Virus record (IMG/VR): IMGVR_UViG_3300006921_000060
Coordinates: 1-35,496 of that record
Length of the DNA: 35,496 nucleotides
Origin: a virus
Reading direction: 5' to 3' (one strand)
The position numbers were made by a program, and so were the translations under genes. A model generated the notes under the pieces. That model ran no database searches, was not told the origin of the DNA, and was given only the letters and a program-made list of their open reading frames with translations. Below are positions 1 through 8,516 of the stretch, piece after piece (the first letter of the stretch is position 1; each line of letters starts with the position of its first letter).

Positions 1-2
1 AG

Positions 3-1160
3 GCGATATCAAGTACTGAGGACGCAGGTCGTTCAGAGGCACTATCTCTACTCGTCATTGATGAGGCAGCATTCATCGATAAGATTGATACAATATGGAC
101 TGCTGCACAAAGTACATTATCTACTGGTGGTCAATGTATAGCACTATCCACACCAAATGGTGTTGGAAATTGGTTTCATAGAACTTGGGTAGGAGCAGAA
201 GAAGGAAGTAATGATTGGAATATGATTAAACTTCATTGGACTGTTCATCCTGATAGAAAACAAGAGTGGAGAGATGAACAAGATAAACTCTTAGGACCTT
301 CAGAGGCCGCACAAGAGTGTGATTGTGACTTCATCACCTCAGGTCAAGGTGTGGTTGACCCAAGAATATTAGAAGAGTATAAGTCTACACATATAGAAGA
401 ACCATTAGAAAAAAGAGGGTTTGATAGTAATTTGTGGGTTTGGAAATCTCCAAATTATACTAAAGATTATGTTTTAGCAGCTGATGTAGCAAGAGGTGAT
501 GGACAAGATTTTTCTGCATTTCATGTGATAGATGTAGATAGTATGGAACAAGTGGCAGAATATAAAGGTAAAATATCTACAAAAGATTTTGGTAATTTAT
601 GTATGAATGTGGCTCAAGAATACAACAACGCACTACTTGTGATTGAGAATTCAAGTATTGGTTGGGCAGCAATTCAACAAGTAATAGATAGACAATACGA
701 TAATTTATTTTATACAAGTAAAGATTTACAATATGTAGATGTTGCTAGGCAAGTAACAAATAGATATAGAAATTCAGATAGACAAATGGTACCTGGTTTT
801 AGTACTACATCTAAAACAAGACCATTAGTAATAGCAAAATTAGAAGAATATTTTAGGGAAAAGTCAGTAATAGCTAAATCTTCACGATTAATAGATGAGT
901 TGTTTGTATTTATATATAACAATAATAGGGCCGAAGCAATGCAGGGATACAATGATGACCTTGTCATGAGTTTAGCTATCGGACTATGGGTAAGAGATAC
1001 AGCCCTTCGACTTAGAGCCGAAGGTATGGCTTTGCAAAAAGATGTATTAAATAGAATGATAGACTACGAAGCAGTCTACACACCAAGTGAAAATAAAAAA
1101 GAAGGTTGGACAATGGATGTTGGTGATAAAAAAGAAGACCTAACTTGGTTAATAAAGTAA
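3..1160 (+). CDS. gp17: Terminase large subunit, gp17-like, 3' part only
   Basis: DNA-packaging motor ATPase and nuclease, working at the portal vertex. The frame is open from the window edge, so the N-terminus with Walker A is missing; 385 residues remain. The Walker B strand LLVIDEAAF lies at about residues 16-24 and the coupling-type motif STPNG at 49-53. The RNase H-like nuclease domain follows, with its three acidic positions visible: D161 in LAADVARGDGQDF, E215 in LVIENSS, and D318/D319 in GYNDDLVMS. Spacing and motifs match T4 gp17. An internal ATG at 222 is not the real start, because ATPase motifs lie upstream of it in the same frame. The portal gene follows after 9 bp. Confidence 0.96.
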   Translation, partial: AISSTEDAGRSEALSLLVIDEAAFIDKIDTIWTAAQSTLSTGGQCIALSTPNGVGNWFHRTWVGAEEGSNDWNMIKLHWTVHPDRKQEWRDEQDKLLGPSEAAQECDCDFITSGQGVVDPRILEEYKSTHIEEPLEKRGFDSNLWVWKSPNYTKDYVLAADVARGDGQDFSAFHVIDVDSMEQVAEYKGKISTKDFGNLCMNVAQEYNNALLVIENSSIGWAAIQQVIDRQYDNLFYTSKDLQYVDVARQVTNRYRNSDRQMVPGFSTTSKTRPLVIAKLEEYFREKSVIAKSSRLIDELFVFIYNNNRAEAMQGYNDDLVMSLAIGLWVRDTALRLRAEGMALQKDVLNRMIDYEAVYTPSENKKEGWTMDVGDKKEDLTWLIK

Positions 1161-1169
1161 GAGGATAAA

Positions 1170-3008
1170 ATGGCCGAATCAAAATTAAGAGCAAGATTAA
1201 AAAGATTATTTTCCACAAATGTAATCGTAAGACATGCAGGTGGAAGAAAATTAAAGATTGCTGATACAAATAGATTACAACAGGTGTCTAAAGATAATCT
1301 CGTAGATAGATATTCAAGATTATATAGTAATTTAGCAACTGGTGGATATGGTAAATCTCAACAGATTACATTTCAATCTCAAAAAATAGGATTGTTTAGA
1401 GACTATGAAGAAATGGATAACGATGCTATTATCTCAAGTGCTCTTGATATTTACGCTGACGAATCGACTATGAGGTCTGAGTACGGAGATGTTTTAACAA
1501 TTCAATCCGATAATGAAAATATTTATGATATTTTACATAATTTATATTACGATATATTGAATGTTGAGTTTAACCTTTGGCCATGGGTAAGAAATTTATG
1601 TAAGTATGGTGATTTTTATCTTTACTTAGATATTAAGGATAAATATGGTATAACAAATGTTGTACCACTTTCCACATATGATGTTACAAGAATTGAAGGT
1701 CAAGACCCTTCAGAACCTTATATGGTAAATTTTCATGTACAAGATGCAGATAATAGACACTCCAATCAAAGAAGTGAAAAAGAATTTCAAAATTATGAAA
1801 TAGCACATTTTAGATTACTAAGTGATTCAAACTTTTTACCTTATGGTAAGGGTATGATTGAAGGAGCCCGTAAGATTTGGAAACAATTATCTCTTATGGA
1901 AGATGCTATGTTAATCCATAGAATTATGAGAGCACCTGAAAAGAGAGTGTTTAAGATTGATATTGGAAACATACCACCAGCAGAAGTTGAAAACTTTATG
2001 CAAAAGATAATCAACAAGATGAAAAAGGCTCCTGTTATTGACCAAGATGGTGATTACAACTTAAGGTATAATATACAGAACTTAACAGAAGATTTTTTCC
2101 TACCTGTTCGTGGTGGAGATAGTGGTACTCAGATAGAAGGACTGCCAGGTTTAACCTATGAGGCTACGGATGATATTGAATATTTGAGAAACAAGTTGAT
2201 GGCAGCATTAAAAGTTCCTAAGGCTTTCTTAGGATATGAAGAATCACTTGGTAGTAAGGCAACATTAGCAGCAGAAGATGTAAGGTTTGCTAGAACGATT
2301 GAAAGAATACAGAGAATTCTTATTTCTGAGTTAACAAAAATCGGTATCGTTCATTTATACTCACAAGGATATACCGATGAGGATTTGGTAAATTTTGAAT
2401 TAGGTTTAACCAATCCATCTAAAATATATGAAGAAGAAAAAATTGAATTGTGGAATTCTAAACAACAACTTGGACAATCTATGATTGATTCTAAAATGGC
2501 ATCTACTGAATGGGTATATGATAATGTATTCAAATTTACTGAAGAACAAAAGAAACAAATGAGATTAGAATTAATAGCAGACCAAAAACGAAAGTTTAGA
2601 TGGGACCAGATAGAACAAGAGGGTAACGACCCAGTACAAAGTGGTCAAGCCATGGGAACACAAGGAGCCATGATGGGTGGAATGGATGACATGGGTGATG
2701 TAGGTGGAGATGTTCCACCTGAAGGTGAGGATGGAGAAGAACCAAACATCGGTAGGACTGGTAAAGAAATAGGTGGAAGACCAAAAGAAGGTGGGAAGTA
2801 CGGAAAAGATAGTGGAGCTAGAGGTAGAGACCCATTAGGTAGTCATGACAGACGAAAGCAGTATGGTATAGCACTTGCACACTATGATGCTATGAAAAAA
2901 GATTTAAAAAAACTAAGTAGAAATGATAGAAAACTGTTAGAAGAGACGATGGATGTTGAAAAAGAATATTCAGATGATGTTAATTCTTTAAATGATGATT
3001 CTAAATAA
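1170..3008 (+). CDS. gp20: Portal protein, gp20-like
   Basis: Forms the dodecameric portal vertex that nucleates the prohead and is the docking site for the terminase and neck. The protein has 612 residues against 524 in T4 gp20. The core is portal-like: an N-terminal YSRLYSNL region, DNDAIISSALDIYADEST, KVPKAFLGYEESLG, and the helix of the clip/wing region. The extra length is a C-terminal tail from about residue 490 that is rich in Gly, Met and acidic residues, then basic (GGRPKEGGKYGKDSGARG), and ends in a charged helix. The ATG follows AGAGGATAAA 9 bp after the terminase stop, so the two are co-transcribed. The role of the C-terminal extension is unknown. Confidence 0.94.
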   Translation: MAESKLRARLKRLFSTNVIVRHAGGRKLKIADTNRLQQVSKDNLVDRYSRLYSNLATGGYGKSQQITFQSQKIGLFRDYEEMDNDAIISSALDIYADESTMRSEYGDVLTIQSDNENIYDILHNLYYDILNVEFNLWPWVRNLCKYGDFYLYLDIKDKYGITNVVPLSTYDVTRIEGQDPSEPYMVNFHVQDADNRHSNQRSEKEFQNYEIAHFRLLSDSNFLPYGKGMIEGARKIWKQLSLMEDAMLIHRIMRAPEKRVFKIDIGNIPPAEVENFMQKIINKMKKAPVIDQDGDYNLRYNIQNLTEDFFLPVRGGDSGTQIEGLPGLTYEATDDIEYLRNKLMAALKVPKAFLGYEESLGSKATLAAEDVRFARTIERIQRILISELTKIGIVHLYSQGYTDEDLVNFELGLTNPSKIYEEEKIELWNSKQQLGQSMIDSKMASTEWVYDNVFKFTEEQKKQMRLELIADQKRKFRWDQIEQEGNDPVQSGQAMGTQGAMMGGMDDMGDVGGDVPPEGEDGEEPNIGRTGKEIGGRPKEGGKYGKDSGARGRDPLGSHDRRKQYGIALAHYDAMKKDLKKLSRNDRKLLEETMDVEKEYSDDVNSLNDDSK

Positions 3009-3027
3009 CGAATTATTAGAAGTTTTT

Positions 3028-3036
3028 ATATTTATA
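3028..3036 (+). promoter_or_regulatory. Candidate late promoter motif ATATTTATA
   Basis: The motif ATATTTATA, followed by TAAGAG, lies in the short gap between the portal gene and the gene starting at 3071, 34 bp before the ATG. The same word recurs in most other intergenic gaps of the window. It is the reverse complement of the T4 late core TATAAATA, so polarity is uncertain. Confidence 0.5.
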
Positions 3037-3070
3037 TAAGAGATATTATACGGAGAATTGGAGTATATAC

Positions 3071-3943
3071 ATGAGTAAACGAGCTAAACACTCGAAAATT
3101 AAGAATACAGGTATTCTTTTCGAGCTGTTATCAAGACAAATTACACAAGACATCATAAGTGATGACACCAAAAGTAAATCTATCGATTTGCTCAAAAGGT
3201 ATTTTAATGAAAAAACTGAAATTGGTAAAGAAAATCAACTTTATCAAATTTTAGTAAAGACAAATTATAACTCTACTGCAAAAGCACAGAGATTAATTGA
3301 GGCTGTTTTAAAATCTCGTTCTAAGGTAAACAGTAAAAAACTTAAAAACGAAAAATATAATTTAATCAAGTCTATAAGTGAAACTTACAAGACCGAAGAT
3401 TTTTTCCGTTCTCGTATACCAAATTATAAAGTTCATGCTTCAATTTACAAATTATTTTTATCAGAATCAATAGAATCATTAAATCCGTTAGATGAAGTGG
3501 ATAGTAATTTTACTATTATAGAACACATTACTGGTAAAAAGATGTCAAAAAGCATCAAGACAGATAATGAAGTCATAAAAGAATTTAAAGGTCAAGATAA
3601 AGACCTTAGATTATTATCATATCAATTAATGGTTGATAATTTTAATAAAAAATATAAAACTCTGAATACTCCACAAAAAAATCTCTTAAAAGAATATATA
3701 AATAATATCTCTAATACCAATTCTCTAAGAGAGTTTGTCAATGATGAAGTAAAAACAATACAAAATGCCTTAAATTCACATCTACCAAAAATTGATGATG
3801 ATATAACGAGAATAAAACTCCAAGAGGCAATCAATCAAATGGATAACCTTACCAAAGGTAGTATCGTCAAGGACAAACAAGTTATTTCTCTAATGAGGTA
3901 TTATGAACTCATTAAGGAGCTTGACAATGTCCGCTCAAAGTAA
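3071..3943 (+). CDS. Unknown head-region protein, 290 aa
   Basis: Not recognised. A basic, helix-rich soluble protein (start MSKRAKHSKIKNTGILFELL) with no signal peptide, membrane segment or cysteine-rich motif. It sits between the portal and the prohead protease, where T4 carries the small core genes 67 and 68, but it is much longer than either and I see no clear similarity. A role in prohead core or head assembly is inferred from position only. The ATG at 3071 is preceded by GGAGAATTGGAG, which gives a good ribosome site. Its 3' end overlaps the next gene by 17 bp. Confidence 0.85.
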   Translation: MSKRAKHSKIKNTGILFELLSRQITQDIISDDTKSKSIDLLKRYFNEKTEIGKENQLYQILVKTNYNSTAKAQRLIEAVLKSRSKVNSKKLKNEKYNLIKSISETYKTEDFFRSRIPNYKVHASIYKLFLSESIESLNPLDEVDSNFTIIEHITGKKMSKSIKTDNEVIKEFKGQDKDLRLLSYQLMVDNFNKKYKTLNTPQKNLLKEYINNISNTNSLREFVNDEVKTIQNALNSHLPKIDDDITRIKLQEAINQMDNLTKGSIVKDKQVISLMRYYELIKELDNVRSK

Positions 3944-4400
3944 ACTCGAAGAGTTTATAAGAAGGCTCATTCAACAGGAGTTAGATGAGGCAACTTCTAC
4001 CGCATCAGTAGGTAACGATTCTTATAAAACACCCTTCGCATTCTCAGATAAAAGAAAAAAAGGTAAAAAGAAAAAGAAAGCTGGATATGATGGTGGACAC
4101 ACAAATCCCACCGTATCCACCGACAATTTTCATGCCAACGACCCAAAACTGAGAAAAGAAGGTAAGTATCATGATTTTCGTAATGATGACACATTGACAG
4201 CAAAACAAAAAATTGGAATGGCAATGAGAGAATCTCGTGATAGTTTGAAAAATTTAGAAAAGACAATCGATATGAATTTAAGATTAAAGAATGAATTAAA
4301 TGTTGATTCAAGGGATTATTGGAAAAACACACATAAAGCACTCAAAAAAATTAGTGAGAGGTTAGTAAAGTTAGCAGGTAAGGTCGGTCAACTAAGATAG
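3927..4400 (+). CDS. Small basic protein with protease-site-like leader
   Basis: 157 residues, function not recognised. The start is placed at 3927 rather than 3903 because AAGGAG at 3914-3919 lies 7 bp before this ATG; the gene then overlaps its upstream neighbour by 17 bp. The N-terminus is an amphipathic helix (KLEEFIRRLIQQELDE) ending in LDE at residue 21, followed by Ala. This fits the (L/I)xE rule for gp21-type prohead proteases. A Lys-rich stretch (KRKKGKKKKKAG) follows, then a helical C-terminus. Position between portal and protease and the leader suggest an internal head or core protein (inference). Confidence 0.8.
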   Translation: MSAQSKLEEFIRRLIQQELDEATSTASVGNDSYKTPFAFSDKRKKGKKKKKAGYDGGHTNPTVSTDNFHANDPKLRKEGKYHDFRNDDTLTAKQKIGMAMRESRDSLKNLEKTIDMNLRLKNELNVDSRDYWKNTHKALKKISERLVKLAGKVGQLR

Positions 4401-4404
4401 TCCC

Positions 4405-4590
4405 ATGTCGTTTGAAGAAAACAAAAAGTCTTATATGGACTCTTTGTATGGTATTTCCACCTTGTTGAAAAGGTGGCATACAGAGATACATAAAAAAGAT
4501 GTAACAAAGAATTACTTAATTAATCGTCTTGATAATTGGATTAAGAAACTCCAAGAATTAAGGCATGAAATAATGATGAGGAAAAGTTGA
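4405..4590 (+). CDS. Very small unknown protein, 61 aa
   Basis: Not recognised. A short charged helical protein (start MSFEENKKSYMDSLYGIS) with no known motif. It starts 5 bp after the preceding stop, has no strong Shine-Dalgarno site, and ends in a TGATG overlap with the protease start. It is kept because it exactly fills the gap in a tightly coupled operon and its charge pattern looks like a real protein. T4 has small core proteins at this place, but no similarity is claimed. Confidence 0.65.
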   Translation: MSFEENKKSYMDSLYGISTLLKRWHTEIHKKDVTKNYLINRLDNWIKKLQELRHEIMMRKS

Positions 4591-5201
4591 TGAAAGACTT
4601 AATAGTAGATTATATACCATTCGAAATAACACCTGAACAGATAAACGAATCCATTTCACAAAATGGTGGAAAATTAATAGTTCATGGTGTACTACAAAGG
4701 GCTAACGCAAAAAACCAAAATGGTCGTGTGTATCCTCGTGAAATTTTAGAAAGAGAAAGTCAAAAGTACACAAAAGAATTTGTTGTACAAAAAAGGGCTT
4801 TAGGTGAGTTAGACCATCCTGATAGTTCTGTAGTAAATTTACAGAATGTATCCCATAATGTTACAGAAATGAATTGGGAAGGTAATAACTTGGTTGGAAC
4901 CGTTGAAGTTTTGGGAACACCAAGTGGTAATATATTAAAAGAATTATTTAAGGCTGGAATCAAACTTGGTATTAGTTCTCGTGGTATGGGTTCGGTTGAA
5001 CCGATGCAAGAAGGTGATGGACAACAAGTAGGACAAGACTTTGAATTGATAGCATTTGATTTCGTATCAAATCCATCAACACATGGAGCCTTTTTATACC
5101 CTATGAAAGAAAGTGTTGGAAATGAAATACCGACAGGTAGAACTTGTGGTGAATATTGTAAAGTCGAAAGTATTATCAACGACATAATCAGAGAAGGTTA
5201 A
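4590..5201 (+). CDS. gp21: Prohead core protease, gp21-like
   Basis: Serine protease that matures the prohead by cutting scaffold, core and capsid proteins after (L/I)xE sites. 203 residues. Catalytic motifs are visible: His in RALGELDHPDSS (about residues 71-82) and Ser in LGISSRGMGSV (about 131-141). FDFVSNPSTHGA further down is typical of the family. ATG 4590 is chosen over TTG 4587 because it forms a TGATG overlap with the upstream stop and has GAGG about 7 bp upstream. It ends in a TAATG overlap with the next gene. Its presence makes the xxE-terminated leaders of neighbouring proteins meaningful. Confidence 0.95.
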   Translation: MKDLIVDYIPFEITPEQINESISQNGGKLIVHGVLQRANAKNQNGRVYPREILERESQKYTKEFVVQKRALGELDHPDSSVVNLQNVSHNVTEMNWEGNNLVGTVEVLGTPSGNILKELFKAGIKLGISSRGMGSVEPMQEGDGQQVGQDFELIAFDFVSNPSTHGAFLYPMKESVGNEIPTGRTCGEYCKVESIINDIIREG

Positions 5202-5602
5202 TGAAATTAAAAGATTTAATAAAGGAAAGTAAGTATCTCAAAAGAGAATTTGGTGAGTCATTACCCACATTAGATAGTGTGATGAAACAGCACCAAGATT
5301 CTAAAGAATCGATTAAAGAGGCTTCAATACCTCAGTTTAAAAAATCAGATGATGTGTCCTATTATTATAGAGATTGGGGAAAAATATTTGACCAGTTAGA
5401 GAGATTTGATGATTACGGCCCAAGAGAATCCGATATGTATGATTGGAATAATAGAAGTCTTTATGATAATGTAACAAAAGAATTTCACTCACATATGGAA
5501 AAAGTAGGAAAGAAACTCAATTCTGCAGTAAAAGACATAGAGAATTCTTATAAAGTATGGGATAAAATTTTAAAGAAATATCGTAGTAAAGATAGAAGTT
5601 AA
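5201..5602 (+). CDS. Putative internal head protein with capsid-targeting-like leader
   Basis: 133 residues, function unknown. It starts MKLKDLIKE followed by Ser, the same leader pattern (MxLKxLLxE) seen on six other proteins here. Residues 1-30 align with the 173-aa protein at 8516: KxxxREFGESLPTLDSVMK against NRKFGEPLPTLEDTMK. A second (L/I)xE-type site, SIKE followed by Ala, is at residue 40. Cutting there would free a 93-residue domain rich in Tyr, Asp and Lys. The start overlaps the protease stop (TAATG). No enzyme motif seen. Packaging in the head is inferred from the leader and context. Confidence 0.8.
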   Translation: MKLKDLIKESKYLKREFGESLPTLDSVMKQHQDSKESIKEASIPQFKKSDDVSYYYRDWGKIFDQLERFDDYGPRESDMYDWNNRSLYDNVTKEFHSHMEKVGKKLNSAVKDIENSYKVWDKILKKYRSKDRS

Positions 5603-5874
5603 TGATTAGTTTAAAGTCATTATTAAGAAATGTCCGTGAGGCAAAACTTACTCCACCAAAAAAAGGAGTGGAAACACCATTAGATGCTAAAGTACAGATT
5701 CAAGGGTATGGTGTGATGACGAGAAAACAACTACAGAAAAGTATTGAAAGGATTACCTATGAGGTTTACAAGGACTCTAAAAAAGGTAATCATAAAAACA
5801 TTTTAAGTTCTCTTTATAAGAGAAGTGTATTACAAAGATTTTTGGAAACAGAAATCCAACATAGTGGAGAATAA
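5602..5874 (+). CDS. Small conserved-type phage protein with LKxLL leader
   Basis: 90 residues, start MISLKSLLRNVREAKLTPPK. The leader is a slightly longer form of the MxLKxLL peptide, with VRE at residue 13 followed by Ala. The remainder (GVETPLDAKVQIQGYGVMTR) looks like a small globular family common in uncultured marine phages, from memory; no function is known to me. It overlaps the preceding stop by TAATG and is followed after 2 bp by the next gene. Confidence 0.78.
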   Translation: MISLKSLLRNVREAKLTPPKKGVETPLDAKVQIQGYGVMTRKQLQKSIERITYEVYKDSKKGNHKNILSSLYKRSVLQRFLETEIQHSGE

Positions 5875-5876
5875 AA

Positions 5877-6149
5877 ATGGGAATGAATCCTAAACAGCAA
5901 ATGGACATGGAGAAGAAGTGGAGAACTTTTCGTCTTCAAGAAGAATTAAATGAAGAAGAAAAAGACGCTTTTGACGCACCAATTCCATCACAGATAAAAA
6001 GATTTATGGCAAAGTTCATAGACGCTTTACAAAAAGGTAATTTAAACCGAAAGAAAAAATTAGCAATTATGGGTCAAGTAATATCTAATCTTGATATTGA
6101 ACCCAATGAGTTAATGAAGTATGTTCGTTTGGTAAAAAAAGGACTATAA
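5877..6149 (+). CDS. Small unknown protein with EELNE-type leader
   Basis: 90 residues, unrecognised. The N-terminal 26 residues form a charged helix ending in LQEELNE, then EEKDAF. This is the second leader type of this region (compare QELDE at 3927 and EELSE at 6969). The rest is a helical domain (IPSQIKRFMAKFIDALQKGN). A GGAGA site lies about 6 bp before the ATG. The product could be a small core or internal protein (inference). Confidence 0.78.
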   Translation: MGMNPKQQMDMEKKWRTFRLQEELNEEEKDAFDAPIPSQIKRFMAKFIDALQKGNLNRKKKLAIMGQVISNLDIEPNELMKYVRLVKKGL

Positions 6150-6150
6150 G

Positions 6151-6897
6151 TTGCCAGCTAAATCCCAACAACAACAGAAGTTTATGGGATTGGTACATGC
6201 CTACAAGAAAGGTGAAGTACCAGCCAGTAAGGTTAGTAAGGCCGTAAAGGACGCAGCAAAGTCAATGAGTAAGAAGTCCGTTAAGAAATACGCTAAAACA
6301 GACCACGATGATTTACCTAAAAGGGTAAAGGAAAGTAAAACCTCTAACATGATGAAAGCTATTCGTAAACACGGAACTGCAGGACCTTGGGATATTATTG
6401 TAAGTAAGAATAATAAGATAAAAAAACGAGTATCCGTAAAAAATTTAAAAGAAATACCAGCAGAAATGGATGATATAAGAAAGAAATTTCCAAATCATAA
6501 GTTTGGTATAGAAGCTAAAAGTGGTAAAATAGCCTATAGAGAAGAAAAAAAAGGTTGTATGTGTGAGGCTTGTCAAAAAGGGTACAAGACTCATCCTAAA
6601 AGAAAAACCAAAATTATGTTTGGTAAGAGATATAGAAATTGTGTTAAGGCAGAAGCTATATCCGATAAGATGTCAGGTATCATGACCAAGTTAGCTAAAT
6701 CATTAGGTATAAAATCTGTAGTAGATATGGCAACTGGTAGTGGAAGTCTAAGTTACTTCCTTGATGATAAGATGGAAGCAAAAAAATTAGCTATGATGTT
6801 AAAGAAAACATTTAAAAGAGTAAGAATTATACCTTTGGATAAATCAAAAGGTGATACAGCCAACTTTGTAGTTGCAGCTGATATGATTGGATTATAA
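6151..6897 (+). CDS. Modular protein with DUF3008-like N-terminus and Cys cluster
   Basis: 248 residues with a TTG start, supported by AAGGA 7 bp upstream and by the family-typical N-terminus MPAKSQQQQKFMGLV. Four modules are apparent. Residues 1-60 resemble the DUF3008-type phage family (Lys/Ala/Ser-rich). Residues 61-132 (KHGTAGPWDIIVSKNNKIKK to FGIEAKSGKIAYRE) form a small beta/alpha module. Residues 133-167 carry C136, C138, C141 and C164 (CMCEACQKGYK, FGKRYRNCV), possibly metal-binding. Residues 168-248 are an alpha/beta region (SVVDMATGSGSLSYFL to NFVVAADMIGL). The function is unknown. Fusion of small modules is a theme of this gene block. Confidence 0.82.
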   Translation: MPAKSQQQQKFMGLVHAYKKGEVPASKVSKAVKDAAKSMSKKSVKKYAKTDHDDLPKRVKESKTSNMMKAIRKHGTAGPWDIIVSKNNKIKKRVSVKNLKEIPAEMDDIRKKFPNHKFGIEAKSGKIAYREEKKGCMCEACQKGYKTHPKRKTKIMFGKRYRNCVKAEAISDKMSGIMTKLAKSLGIKSVVDMATGSGSLSYFLDDKMEAKKLAMMLKKTFKRVRIIPLDKSKGDTANFVVAADMIGL

Positions 6898-6904
6898 TGA
6901 GTAC

Positions 6905-6950
6905 TCACCACACATGACCATATAGTGGTGAAGAACACCCAGTTTGGGTG
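6905..6950 (+). repeat. Two consecutive hairpins before the module-string gene
   Basis: TCACCAC (6905-6911) pairs with GTGGTGA (6925-6931) around a 13-nt loop, and CACCCA (6936-6941) pairs with TGGGTG (6945-6950) around GTT. They fill most of the 71-bp gap upstream of the ATG at 6969. There is no U-run, so this is more likely an mRNA structure than a terminator. Confidence 0.55.
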
Positions 6951-6968
6951 AAACATGAGGAAGAACCT

Positions 6969-8516
6969 ATGGATGATTATAATAAAAGAATGAAAGAGTG
7001 GATAGTAAATATGGTTAAGGAAGAACTATCAGAAAATGATGATAGTGATATTGAGAATCAATCTCAGTTAAGTGAAAAGGCCAAAAGAGATTACAAAGAC
7101 GAATATAAGAAGTTTCAATCTTCTCCAAAGGCTAAAAAATATAGAGCAGAATTAAATAAGTACAATCGTAAGAAAGGGACTTATGGAAATGGTGATGGTA
7201 AAGATGCCTCACACAAAGGGGGAAAGATAGTGGGATTCGAAGCACAATCTAAAAATAGAGGTAGAGCTGAAAAGAGTAGGTTAAAGAAAGAATCCTTAGA
7301 GGAAAATAAGGATAAAGTTAAACAGTATATGATTAGTAAAGGTGATACTGAAGAAGATGCTACAGAAAAACTTAAATACTATGATTACATAAAAAAAACC
7401 TACAAAGGTATAACCCCAGCAAGAATGGCAACAATAATGGGTCATCTAGCAAAGATGGAATCTGTAAATGAACTCACAAAGATGAGACCACAAGTCAAAA
7501 AACTTTTAAAACAAAAGGGATACAATCCTATTTTTAATGCTATCTCAAGTTCTAAACAACAATTAAAACAGATGAGATACTCACGAGGTGAAATACAAGA
7601 TACATTGATTAGTATGTTTGGTGATGAAGACCCAAAAATACTACAAAAAATTAAGGAATCTATAAATGAGAAGAAAGGAGATTTCCTTGATTCTCTGTTT
7701 CCAAAATCAAAAGTTGATAAGGCAGTTAAGATAGCCCAATCAATGGGTGGTAATATGACTGGAGCAGTTAAGAAGATTGAGAGAATGTTTAAAGGAATGT
7801 CATTACATTCCAAAGTTAGAGATGCACTTCAACAAGCTAATGAATCCATAAATGAAGAAATGTATTTTGACCCTAAAAGTGAATTTAAAAAGTATATGGA
7901 TAAAGTTTTTAAACAATCCAAAATAAAAGTAATAAAATTTAACCGTATGAAACAAAGTTTTCATAATGGTGCTTGGGGTGGATTCTATACGGTTAAATCC
8001 GACAACAAAGTAGATATGCCTGGTCAAGGTAAAGTAAAAAGAGGTTCTGCCGTTATACCAGTATACATTAGTAGAGTGGGAGAAATTGAGTTAGGAATTA
8101 GAGCTGGTGGTTTTCATATAGGTAAAGTTGGTAGTTCACAAGTGGTAAAGAACCTAAAAGATTTTAAGAAAGGTGATTTAGATGAATCCGTAAATTTGGT
8201 GGAATCCGTTTCCAAATCTCAAGCTCAAGAAATAATGAGACAATTGGGTGGAAGAAAATTTGAAATGTTGATGGGTGTAAAATCAAAAGGTGTAGGTAAA
8301 GACGGATTGATTCTACACATTGGAAGAAATCCAAAAAAAGTTTCTCATATAATTATTGATATCGATAGAGGAAAAGATTTATACAACTTGACATTTGGAA
8401 AAATATTCAAGTATCAATTCAAAGTAATCAAGAAGTTAAAAGGAATTTATGTAGACCAATTACATGATATGATTGAACAATATACTGGTTTACTAACCAC
8501 ATTTAGGAAAAGATAA
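6969..8516 (+). CDS. Multi-module protein, candidate polyprotein of internal head proteins
   Basis: 515 residues. ATG 6969 is preferred over GTG 6948 because GAGGAAG at 6957-6963 is well placed for it. The N-terminal 22 residues end in MVKEELSE. Several dissimilar modules are separated by repeated ESxNE-like junctions: a Lys/Gly-rich module to about 110 (KGTYGNGDGKDASHKGGKIV), junction SVNE at 165-168, SINE at 231-234, SINE at 293-296, and NLVE at 409-412. The last module (QAQEIMRQLGGRKFEMLMGV, GKDLYNLTFGKIFKYQ) resembles a small stand-alone phage protein family, from memory. No catalytic motif was recognised. The junctions fit gp21-type (I/V)xE sites, suggesting maturation into about six pieces (inference). 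Confidence 0.82.
   Translation: MDDYNKRMKEWIVNMVKEELSENDDSDIENQSQLSEKAKRDYKDEYKKFQSSPKAKKYRAELNKYNRKKGTYGNGDGKDASHKGGKIVGFEAQSKNRGRAEKSRLKKESLEENKDKVKQYMISKGDTEEDATEKLKYYDYIKKTYKGITPARMATIMGHLAKMESVNELTKMRPQVKKLLKQKGYNPIFNAISSSKQQLKQMRYSRGEIQDTLISMFGDEDPKILQKIKESINEKKGDFLDSLFPKSKVDKAVKIAQSMGGNMTGAVKKIERMFKGMSLHSKVRDALQQANESINEEMYFDPKSEFKKYMDKVFKQSKIKVIKFNRMKQSFHNGAWGGFYTVKSDNKVDMPGQGKVKRGSAVIPVYISRVGEIELGIRAGGFHIGKVGSSQVVKNLKDFKKGDLDESVNLVESVSKSQAQEIMRQLGGRKFEMLMGVKSKGVGKDGLILHIGRNPKKVSHIIIDIDRGKDLYNLTFGKIFKYQFKVIKKLKGIYVDQLHDMIEQYTGLLTTFRKR

Noticed and set aside
6948-6968. GTG start at 6948 for the module-string gene
   Set aside because: It lies inside the 3' arm of the hairpin at 6936-6950 and lacks a Shine-Dalgarno site, whereas ATG 6969 has GAGGAAG.
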